Shown here: positions 57,701 to 64,000 of the stretch, piece after piece
Numbering within the stretch: position 1 is the stretch's first letter
How the letters are laid out: every line of letters starts with the position of its first letter
From: Treponema sp.
GTDB taxonomy: Bacteria; Spirochaetota; Spirochaetia; Treponematales; Treponemataceae
NCBI GenBank assembly: GCA_016294105.1
Contig: JAEDCN010000004.1
Span: 1-64,000 of the forward strand
Length of the DNA stretch: 64,000 nt
Reading direction: 5' to 3'
The notes under the pieces: model-generated
The model's input: only the letters and a program-made list of their open reading frames with translations
Database searches by the model: none
Told to the model about the DNA's origin: nothing
Program-made: the position numbers and the translations under genes

Positions 57701-59524
57701 TCATGAGTTAGAAACTGGTACTGTATCTTCTGTCACTACAGGCTCAGCCGTGGCCTCTGTTTGGGCTGTTGGCTGAGAGGTGGTGGTATTTGCTGCACTG
57801 TAATACAGCTTGACTGTTTCCCTCTGTACTTTGTGGAGCGACTTAAGGAACATGGTCTGAGTTTCCGCATTGTACACATAACCAGATGAATTGTAGGATT
57901 CAAACTTGGGATCCGTACGGAAGGCAATATCATAAATATCGATGCGGCGGAAGGGTTTGATTCCGTTGATAATGCTGTGGTTTATCTCTCCCTGGGGGAA
58001 GTCGATGGTAAGGGTAACGTCTCCGCTGGAATTCTTTACATAACCGATATCCCTGGCGATTGTCCAAGCCCACACAGGCTTGTCATTTCCTGTTTTTGCA
58101 GTGTTGGCTATAATCTGTATGTGAGGATAGTAGGGGTTGTTTGGCACAACGATAGGATATAGCTCTGTCATGATGTACAGGTTGGAGGATACCTCTGGAG
58201 TGATATAGGAGTTCACAATCAGGTTTCCTGTTGCCTTGTAATCGATGTTTCCAGTGAGCTGCCCATAGGTAACAAGGGCCATTCCCACTGAAATGGAGTC
58301 CAAGATGGGCAGGGAAGCTTCGTTTTCCTCCAGCCGGATAACATTATTTTCGATGGAGCAGGCTGCAGAAATTGTTGCAAGACAACTTTCCAACACGGGC
58401 TGGAGGGTTTGTGCCAAGACTGCATCCAAGGAATGGAGCCGGGTGTAGGTGTTAATGATACCTGCTGCCTGGGCAATGGTGGGATTGAAGCTGGGACTGT
58501 TTGCAGGCATTGCCAAAAGCTCTCTTACAACATCCTTTCCTTCCATGGTGCAGAGAATTTCTGCCAAATCCTGAATGGTGAAGATGTCAAGGCTTTCCTG
58601 CTGCAGGGCATAGGAAATCATGCTGGCTCTGTTTTCCATGTGACGTACCAAGCTGGCGTTCATGGACACAAGAGTATTGAAGTAGGGGGCAGACAGATAG
58701 GTTCTGCGGCTACCAGTTTTGAGGCTAGAGGGAATCTTGTTGATGGCTTCCTTATACTGGCGATTTTCTGCCATGGCGGCAACGTAAGCCACTACTAGCT
58801 GCTCAGTGGATGAGTCTGACAAGGACTGGGCTGCCAGCTGGATAAAATCTCCCTTGAACTTATTGATGGTTTCTGTAAAGGTTGTTTCAGCAGACAGGGG
58901 CAGGGCTGTGGTCATGGAGAACTCAAAGGCATTGAGGGGGGCAAACATGCTGTAGGTGGCAAACTGTTCCTTGTCGTTAAGCACCAAATAGCCAGGGGTG
59001 ATTTCTGCTGCAGAAATTTCGTACTGCTGGTTTTTTGAGCTGATAATGACTCTCCGTGCAGTTTGTTCTGTAACAAAATAGCCGCTGGTGGGTTTATATG
59101 ACAAGGCAATACTCTCAATGTCTTCTGGTAGCTGGGCTTCTAGGGAAAGGAAGTCATGGGTTCCATCTCCCCGAACGGAAAACTGTAGTGCAATGTCTTG
59201 GTCAAAGTTCAGGATAAAATTTGAGTCATCCAATTGCTGCCAGCTTTGCAGCTTGATTTCCTGGATTGTTCCATCTGCTTTGGTGATGATGGCAGGATTC
59301 TGCTCGTCGGCAAAAAGATTCAACCCCTTGTATGTGGATTGGAAGGTATTTTTCAGCTTTTTTTGCTGGGACTCAGCTTGGGTTTCTACCAACTGGAGTC
59401 GTAATCCACCAAATGATTGTGATACAGCTGTTTCACTTCTAAATTGGAGGAGAAAAATGCCGAGAATAATAAGGCTATAAAGGACACTCAGTCCAATAAA
59501 CTTTCGGATAGGATGTTTACTCAT
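57701..59524 (-). CDS. membrane-anchored envelope protein of unknown function
   Basis: The 607-residue protein starts at the ATG at 59524. A basic start (SKHPIRK) and one hydrophobic segment at about 8-26 (FIGLSVLYSLIILGIFLLQF) anchor a large periplasmic domain. Its first half is beta-rich (FGGLRLQLVETQAESQQ, DFLSLEAQLPEDIESIAL). The second half is helical with TPR-like character. The tail is a T/P/A/V-rich low-complexity stretch. I do not recognise the family; the architecture looks like a spirochaete-specific protein. It stands divergent to a TPR lipoprotein, so a shared role in envelope assembly is a reasonable guess. -10 box TAAACT lies 7 bp before the ATG, without Shine-Dalgarno. Confidence 0.72.
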   Translation of the reverse strand: MSKHPIRKFIGLSVLYSLIILGIFLLQFRSETAVSQSFGGLRLQLVETQAESQQKKLKNTFQSTYKGLNLFADEQNPAIITKADGTIQEIKLQSWQQLDDSNFILNFDQDIALQFSVRGDGTHDFLSLEAQLPEDIESIALSYKPTSGYFVTEQTARRVIISSKNQQYEISAAEITPGYLVLNDKEQFATYSMFAPLNAFEFSMTTALPLSAETTFTETINKFKGDFIQLAAQSLSDSSTEQLVVAYVAAMAENRQYKEAINKIPSSLKTGSRRTYLSAPYFNTLVSMNASLVRHMENRASMISYALQQESLDIFTIQDLAEILCTMEGKDVVRELLAMPANSPSFNPTIAQAAGIINTYTRLHSLDAVLAQTLQPVLESCLATISAACSIENNVIRLEENEASLPILDSISVGMALVTYGQLTGNIDYKATGNLIVNSYITPEVSSNLYIMTELYPIVVPNNPYYPHIQIIANTAKTGNDKPVWAWTIARDIGYVKNSSGDVTLTIDFPQGEINHSIINGIKPFRRIDIYDIAFRTDPKFESYNSSGYVYNAETQTMFLKSLHKVQRETVKLYYSAANTTTSQPTAQTEATAEPVVTEDTVPVSNS

Positions 59525-59531
59525 TTGTATT

Positions 59532-59560
59532 AGTTTAGCTAATGACAGCGACAAAATCAA
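59532..59560 (-). promoter_or_regulatory. promoter of the envelope-protein gene (leaderless layout)
   Basis: On the minus strand TTGATT, 17 bp and TAAACT end 7 bp before the ATG at 59524. Confidence 0.5.
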
Positions 59561-59587
59561 CTATCCTAAGGAAAAAATGGAGTCAGT

Positions 59588-61021
59588 ATGAACAAACAAC
59601 TTGTGAAATGGGCAGCCTTGGTTGGGCTTTGCGCATATGTATTCTTTTCTTGTAGCTCAACCCCTACAGAGGTACCTACTACAACTCAAGAGGCTGGAGA
59701 ATCAGCCCCTTCAATTTCTGAGCCAGCTGTGCAGGAGCCAGAAGTTTTTACTACGGTAAATTTTGCCCAGCGTCTGCAAAAAACATTGGATGAAGGCACC
59801 ATCGAAGATGCCTTGGCCTTGTTTCAGGAGCTTCCTCCAGAGTATGAAGATGACTTGGATATGCAGCTGATTTATGCTTCCCTGCTGGTGTCTGCCGGCA
59901 AACTGGATGAGGCATCTACTGTTACTGACAAGCTCCTTGCAAGTCATCCTGAAAATAGTGATGTAATGATGCTGTCTGTGATGCTGGCTAAGGCTTCTGG
60001 TGATTCTACTGCAAAGAATGCCAAGCTGAAGGAGCTTTTGAAGAACGATCCCTCCAATAGCGATGCCAACGTGGCATTGGCTGACGACCAGATGCTGCGA
60101 CGAAACTACAAGCTGGCTGGTCAGTATTACCGTAAGGGCTTGGAAGGGGATCCAAATCATATCGATGCTTTGTCTGGTTATGGTCAGGCTTCCTATTATA
60201 ATGGTGATGACAGGGCTTCTCGCAGTGCCTTTAACAAGATTCTGGAGCTGGATCCAGACAATAGCATTGCCTATTCATTCTTGGGTAAGCTGGATGCTGC
60301 AGATGAGAACTATTATTCTGCCACAAAGAATATCGAAAAGGCCATTGCCATTGATGATGATATCCTTGATTATTGGCTGGACTACGGCCAGTATTTGCGG
60401 TATCAGGGAAAATTTCAGGAGGCTGAGGCTGCCTGGATAAAGGCAAAGGACTTGAAGCCTGATTATTTCTTGGGCTATGCTTATCTTGCAGGCTTGTACG
60501 ATGAGCAAAATCGCCTTGATGAATCTCTGGAAATGTATCGCAAGGTGGTTCAGTATAATCCTAAGTATTACTTTGCCTATGAATCCATTGGAATGCTGGC
60601 TTGGAACAAGAAGAATTATGCTGAGGCACGGGCAGCCTTTCAAAAAGCATATACTGCCTATTCTGACAATATTTCCTATCCGCTGATGATTGCAGCTACT
60701 TATTTGAAGGAAAACAATACAAAGGATTGCAAGACCTTCTTGACCAAGGTGATGAAGAATCGCCCTACAGATAGCCTTGAATATGTGATGCTTCGGCTTT
60801 ATTACGATGGATTGGCAGATCAGCGGGTAGCTCAAAAGATTGCCAATGAATCTAATAAGAATCTCAAAGGAAAGATGATGTATTATTACGGTCTGTTTAA
60901 CGAAATTCATGGTAATGACGTTCAGTCAAAAAAGTATTATACTGACGTCCTTGCCCTTAACAGCCCCATGTTCTTTGAATACCGACTTGCAGAGTGGGCT
61001 GTTGGCGAAAGCATGAAATAA
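59588..61021 (+). CDS. TPR-repeat lipoprotein
   Basis: The 477-residue protein has a lipobox at C22 (YVFFSC) and a T/E/P-rich linker to about residue 60. About ten tetratricopeptide repeats follow (for example DSTAKNAKLKELLKNDPSNSDANVALADDQMLRRNYKLAGQYY; GYAYLAGLYDEQNRLDESLEMYRKVVQYNPKYYFAYESIG). It is a scaffold in the periplasm or at a membrane face. It starts behind a weak GGA and is divergent to the envelope protein at 57701. The TraB-family gene begins 12 bp after its stop, so the four + strand genes 59588-63664 may be one operon. Confidence 0.88.
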   Translation: MNKQLVKWAALVGLCAYVFFSCSSTPTEVPTTTQEAGESAPSISEPAVQEPEVFTTVNFAQRLQKTLDEGTIEDALALFQELPPEYEDDLDMQLIYASLLVSAGKLDEASTVTDKLLASHPENSDVMMLSVMLAKASGDSTAKNAKLKELLKNDPSNSDANVALADDQMLRRNYKLAGQYYRKGLEGDPNHIDALSGYGQASYYNGDDRASRSAFNKILELDPDNSIAYSFLGKLDAADENYYSATKNIEKAIAIDDDILDYWLDYGQYLRYQGKFQEAEAAWIKAKDLKPDYFLGYAYLAGLYDEQNRLDESLEMYRKVVQYNPKYYFAYESIGMLAWNKKNYAEARAAFQKAYTAYSDNISYPLMIAATYLKENNTKDCKTFLTKVMKNRPTDSLEYVMLRLYYDGLADQRVAQKIANESNKNLKGKMMYYYGLFNEIHGNDVQSKKYYTDVLALNSPMFFEYRLAEWAVGESMK

Positions 61022-61033
61022 GAAGGAGCCTTG

Positions 61034-62227
61034 ATGAGCCAGACAGAAAAACGCCTTATGTTGCAGGGGCGGGAATTTATACTTTTGGGAACAGCCCATA
61101 TTTCCCAGGAAAGCATTGTACAAGTTACCACCTCCATTCGGCAGGAACAGCCCGATTGTGTGGCCATTGAGCTTGATGAGCAACGCTATGCTTCCATGAA
61201 AAATCCTGAGGCTTGGAAAAATCTGGATATCGTCAAGGTGCTTAAAAATGGTCAGGGCTTTGTGTTGATGGCCAATTTGATTCTTTCCTCATTTCAGAAG
61301 CGGATGGGAGCTGATGTGGGGGTAAAGCCTGGAGAGGAAATGAAGGCTGCTATTGCCGTAGCAGAGGAGTTGAATATTCCTGCGGTGATGGTAGACCGTC
61401 CCATCCAAATGACACTGAAACGGGCTTGGGCAAAAAATTCCTTGTGGGGAAAATGCAAGCTACTGGCGGTGTTGCTTTCCAGTGCCTTTGAAAAGTCCGA
61501 GATTTCTGCTGAGGAAATTGAAAAGCTTAAAAATGAAAGTGAAATGGACTCCATGATGAATGAGATTGCAGAATATCTGCCAGCGGTAAAGGCTGTTCTC
61601 ATTGACGAGCGAGACCGCTACTTGGCTAGCCATATTTGGGAAGCTCAAGTGAATGGAGAACCAGCAAAAAAGACCGTTGCAGTTTTGGGGGCTGGTCATT
61701 TGCCTGGTGTTGTCCGCTATTTGGAGGCATTGGCTGCTGGAACAGCTTCCTCCGACACCACTGATATTTCTCAGCTGCCTCCTGCTGGAATTGGTAGCAA
61801 GGTGCTGGGGTTGGTATTCCCCATTTTGATTGTGGGCCTGATTGCTGCTGGCTTCTTTACAGGTGGAGCAAAGGCTTCTTTGGATATGCTGGTACAGTGG
61901 ATTTTGTGGAATGGTTCTCTGGCTGCATTGGGAACATTGCTGGCAGGAGGCCATATTATCACTGTGATAGCTGGCTTTGTAGGTGCTCCCTTGGCTACCT
62001 TGAATCCTGTGGTGGCGGTGGGCTTGTTTACTGGACTGGTTCAGGCTTGGATAAACAAACCCAAGGTGGAGGACATGGAGCGACTTTCTGATGATGCCAC
62101 CTCCTTCAAGGGATTTTACAAGAATAGAATCCTGCGGGTATTGCTGGTATTCTTCTTCTCATCCTTGGGCGGTGTTATTGGTAACTTTATTGCAGTGCCT
62201 TCCTTGGTGGCTACAATAGCACGGTAG
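61034..62227 (+). CDS. TraB/PrgY-family membrane protein
   Basis: The 397-residue protein starts at the ATG behind AAGGAG (a TTG one codon upstream is possible). The N-terminal TraB domain shows FILLGTAHISQESI, DCVAIELDEQRYASM, KPGEEMKAAIAVAEELNIPAVMVDRPIQMTLKRAW and VAVLGAGHLPGVVRYLE, including the GTAH and GAGH motifs shared with the Tiki/GumN metalloprotease fold. The C-terminal third has about four hydrophobic helices. PrgY in enterococci binds and removes a peptide pheromone; the role in spirochaetes is unknown. Confidence 0.9.
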   Translation: MSQTEKRLMLQGREFILLGTAHISQESIVQVTTSIRQEQPDCVAIELDEQRYASMKNPEAWKNLDIVKVLKNGQGFVLMANLILSSFQKRMGADVGVKPGEEMKAAIAVAEELNIPAVMVDRPIQMTLKRAWAKNSLWGKCKLLAVLLSSAFEKSEISAEEIEKLKNESEMDSMMNEIAEYLPAVKAVLIDERDRYLASHIWEAQVNGEPAKKTVAVLGAGHLPGVVRYLEALAAGTASSDTTDISQLPPAGIGSKVLGLVFPILIVGLIAAGFFTGGAKASLDMLVQWILWNGSLAALGTLLAGGHIITVIAGFVGAPLATLNPVVAVGLFTGLVQAWINKPKVEDMERLSDDATSFKGFYKNRILRVLLVFFFSSLGGVIGNFIAVPSLVATIAR

Positions 62228-62243
62228 TTTGGAGAAAATAACT

Positions 62244-62963
62244 ATGGAAAGATGTGTTCTGTTTGCTGGAAAGGAATATCCTGATGGCAGTGAGTTTGCC
62301 ATTGCAGCAACAAAATATAATAGAGCTGCTGTTATTACTGTTGCTACCATGCCTGAAGACCGTGAAGATGGCTGTATCTCAGAAAATATTTATCCTGCAA
62401 AATGGAGTCGGAATTCTCCCCTTTCTGCTCGTTCTGTAATTCTTCAAGCGGAAAATGCCTGCGGGGCATTCCAAGAAGCGGTGATTATCTTTGATACAAA
62501 TTGGTATTCAGGTGATTTTGAGGAATTGACTCCCAGCGTCTGTTCCAAGGCTATTGATACGATGATTACTAGCTACACCCATTTGGTTGGGGAAATTGTA
62601 GCTCGCTTTAAGAAAAAAGGTAGCGGAACAATTATTTTTGTGCTGAAAAAGGCTACTGGAGATGAGGCCAATGGAGGCTTCAGTAAACCAGTAGGTGTTT
62701 TACCAGGAATGGCTGAAGGTGCTTTTAGAGGCTTGGCAGAATCCATGGCAACAACCTTTGGTCAGGATGAGTCCATGAAGATTGTCCTTGCCAAGGCTGA
62801 TTACGGTACTACTGACAATCAGTTTGCTAGCTGGTTGTTTGAAGTATTGGATGCTCCCAATAGCATTCTGGGGAAATATGATGCTAAGAAAGGACCCCAG
62901 TGGTTTAAAATGGGTGCTAAAACGGGAAAAAGTAGCTTTTTCAATCCCTTCCAGAAGAAATAG
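62244..62963 (+). CDS. SDR-like protein of unknown function
   Basis: The 239-residue protein starts at the ATG at 62244 with GGAG ten bases upstream. Alternating strands and helices (RCVLFAGKEYPDGSEFAIAATKYNRAAVITVA; AVIIFDTNWYSGDFEELTP; SGTIIFVLKKATGD; GMAEGAFRGLAESMATTF) look like a short-chain-dehydrogenase fold. The glycine-rich cofactor loop and the YxxxK pair are not intact, so it is probably not a normal dehydrogenase. It lies 16 bp behind the TraB gene and 8 bp before the MgtC gene. Confidence 0.6.
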   Translation: MERCVLFAGKEYPDGSEFAIAATKYNRAAVITVATMPEDREDGCISENIYPAKWSRNSPLSARSVILQAENACGAFQEAVIIFDTNWYSGDFEELTPSVCSKAIDTMITSYTHLVGEIVARFKKKGSGTIIFVLKKATGDEANGGFSKPVGVLPGMAEGAFRGLAESMATTFGQDESMKIVLAKADYGTTDNQFASWLFEVLDAPNSILGKYDAKKGPQWFKMGAKTGKSSFFNPFQKK

Positions 62964-62971
62964 GGTGGATC

Positions 62972-63664
62972 ATGGATATGTTTTTTTCTGAGCTTGTTGG
63001 TACAGCCCTGTCTTGGGAGATTTGTTTTGTGAGAATTTTTCTCAGCTTTTTGGCTGGCTGTATTATGGGCTTGGAGCGAAAGTTCAGAATGCGCTTTGTG
63101 GGAATCAGAACCCTGGTTCTTATCTGTGTTTCCTCCTGCGTTATCATGTTGCTTTCCATCTATCTATCACGAGTGCTGTTTGCTGGCAGTGGAGATCCAG
63201 CCCGTTTGGCAGCCCAAGTGGTGTCTGGCATTGGATTTTTGGGAGGAGGTGCCATCCTTCGGGAAGGCTTTAACGTGAAGGGCCTTACCTCTGCAACCAT
63301 TATTTGGACTGGTGCGGCTTTAGGCTTGTCCATTGGTGCAGGATTTTTGTTTCCTGCATTTGTTGCGTTGATATTTTCCTTAGTAGCCTTGATTTTGATT
63401 GAGTTTTTGGAAGAACATTTTTTTCCTGCAGAGGAATTGAAGGTTCTGTATCTTACTTGCACTGAAAATCAACCTACTTTGAAGGATTTAAAGCCGTTAG
63501 CAGCAAAGTACGGCGTCATCGTTACAAACTTGAACAATGCTAGCTTGGTGGACAATGTGTTGAAAGTGAGCTACGAGGCCCGCATTCCCAAGTCTGTAGA
63601 CTTTGAAAAGCTTGCCCAAGACCTGTGCCAACGGTTCAAGGTTACTGCTGTAGAGCTACGCTAG
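62972..63664 (+). CDS. MgtC/SapB-family membrane protein
   Basis: The 230-residue protein has four or five hydrophobic segments in the first 145 residues, with the MgtC hallmarks FLAGCIMGLERKFRMRFVGIRTLVLICVSSC, QVVSGIGFLGGGAILREGFNVKGLTSATIIW and AALGLSIGAGF. An ACT-like cytoplasmic domain follows (about residues 150-230). In pathogens MgtC modulates the F1F0 ATPase and magnesium-limited growth; SapB branches are less understood. Its start lies 8 bp after the previous stop, with GGGTGG as weak ribosome-binding site. Last gene of the operon. Confidence 0.92.
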   Translation: MDMFFSELVGTALSWEICFVRIFLSFLAGCIMGLERKFRMRFVGIRTLVLICVSSCVIMLLSIYLSRVLFAGSGDPARLAAQVVSGIGFLGGGAILREGFNVKGLTSATIIWTGAALGLSIGAGFLFPAFVALIFSLVALILIEFLEEHFFPAEELKVLYLTCTENQPTLKDLKPLAAKYGVIVTNLNNASLVDNVLKVSYEARIPKSVDFEKLAQDLCQRFKVTAVELR

Positions 63665-63736
63665 CTTTCCATTTTCAACCGATAGTAAAGTTTTCCATTC
63701 CTTGCATTGTTTTTCATAAAATTTCTATTCTAACCC

Positions 63737-63765
63737 TTGACAGTTTTTTTCTTCCGTGATATTAT
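63737..63765 (+). promoter_or_regulatory. tRNA-fMet promoter
   Basis: A consensus TTGACA, 17 bp and TATTAT lie 15 bp before the tRNA. Confidence 0.75.
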
Positions 63766-63780
63766 AATGGAACATTACGA

Positions 63781-63853
63781 CGCAGGGTAGAGCAGTTGGC
63801 AGCTCGTCGGGCTCATAACCCGGAGGTCGCAGGTTCAAGTCCTGTCCCTGCTA
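63781..63853 (+). tRNA. initiator tRNA-fMet (CAT)
   Basis: The 73-nt cloverleaf has anticodon CAT in CTCATAA, three G-C pairs at the end of the anticodon stem (GGG/CCC) and an unpaired first acceptor position (C1 opposite T72), all features of initiators. D-arm GAGC/GCTC, T-arm GCAGG-TTCAAGT-CCTGT. CCA is not encoded. Most bacterial initiators have C1-A72; here the opposing base is T. Confidence 0.93.
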
Positions 63854-64000
63854 AATAAAGAGGCTTCTCGCAAGAGAAGCCTCTGTCTTTCTTATGAGCT
63901 TTTCGGTGTATCTTCCCCAACTCAGGAGAATAGAAGGTAAAGTTATTCTTGCCGTTTTTCTTCACCTGATACAAGGCCAAGTCAGCCTGGTGATAGAGGA
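63813..64000 (-). CDS. GGDEF (diguanylate cyclase) C-terminus, partial
   Basis: The minus-strand frame entering from the right edge reads LYHQADLALYQVKKNGKNNFTFYSPELGKIHRKAHK, the standard end of a GGDEF domain (A-D-x-A-L-Y-x-x-K-x-x-G-K-N). The catalytic GG(D/E)EF itself is outside the window. The frame has no stop after the domain; it stays open through the tRNA terminator and antisense to the tRNA, ending at TGA 63813-63815. Either the protein has an odd tail or an indel displaced the stop. Confidence 0.75.
   Translation of the reverse strand, partial: LYHQADLALYQVKKNGKNNFTFYSPELGKIHRKAHKKDRGFSCEKPLYLAGTGLEPATSGL
63859..63892 (+). terminator. tRNA terminator
   Basis: AGAGGCTTCTC, a GCAA loop and GAGAAGCCTCT form an 11-bp perfect stem, then GTCTTTCTT. 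Confidence 0.85.

Overview
The window looks like a chromosomal segment of a host-associated spirochaete, most likely a gut- or rumen-type Treponema. The reasons are a short archaeal-type PheT (570 aa), remnants of an integron integrase whose C-terminal wording resembles Treponema integrases, Treponema-style substrate-binding proteins (mature N-terminus rich in G/K), and many secreted or lipoprotein genes of unknown family. This is inference from protein features; no 16S gene is present. Base composition changes sharply: about 3.5-7.4 kb is AT-rich, most of the rest is mid-GC, and 17.7-18.7 kb is strikingly GC-rich.

Region 1 (1-7.8 kb) is accessory DNA. An IS110/IS1111-type element (about 50-1548) with 16-bp subterminal inverted repeats abuts REP-like DNA. 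Next come a cyclophilin-like lipoprotein gene, a mosaic of palindromes and a TetR regulator. The next 4 kb is a decayed integron: three separate integrase (intI) remnants (3193-3433, 5071-5130, 7514-7711) and two copies of the sequence that follows intI. Those two copies diverge exactly at a GTTATG core (3549 and 5261). Behind the first lie a secreted AT-rich protein and a PIN-domain toxin-antitoxin pair; behind the second lies a C5-methyltransferase/BsaWI-like restriction pair.

Region 2 (7.8-23.7 kb) is a conserved backbone (pepF, tcdA, an ArsC-like gene, gadC, gadB) split by an island of about 7.7 kb between the ArsC-like gene and gadC. The 3' end of the ArsC-like gene, with its terminator, is duplicated at the right edge (18739-18990), and a degenerate gadC 3' fragment lies at the left edge (10888-11065). 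The island carries an XRE regulator and four tightly spaced + strand genes: a double zinc-ribbon membrane protein, a three-TM protein with a helical domain and coiled coil, a tail-anchored coiled-coil protein, and a Sel1-repeat/trypsin-like protease fusion. After these comes an array of palindromes with an exact 22-bp period in front of two GC-rich genes. This assembly is the best candidate here for an undescribed system. Between the island and gadC lie hicAB and a repeat-rich secreted protein. A hairpin terminator family occurs four times at the joints.

Region 3 (23.8-44.7 kb) is mostly chromosomal: a chemotaxis receptor, pheT, queH, a PhoR/PhoB-type pair, a giant alpha-2-macroglobulin lipoprotein with a CLEQ thioester, an alpha/beta hydrolase, manC, a secreted repeat protein, and a YesM/YesN-type sensor pair.

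Region 4 (44.8-51.9 kb) is a sugar-uptake operon (two substrate-binding proteins, two permeases, a Gfo/Idh/MocA oxidoreductase, a GH29 alpha-L-fucosidase) divergent from YesMN, probably for fucosylated host glycans. Region 5 (51.9-64 kb) holds a YgjV-like membrane protein, ppk1, a Ppx/GppA-HD phosphatase, an (alpha/alpha)6-barrel glycosidase, a divergent pair of Treponema-type envelope proteins, a TraB-family protein, an SDR-like protein, an MgtC-family protein, tRNA-fMet and the end of a GGDEF gene.

Across the window several genes have a good -10 box placed 6-7 nt before their ATG and no Shine-Dalgarno, which suggests recurrent leaderless transcription.
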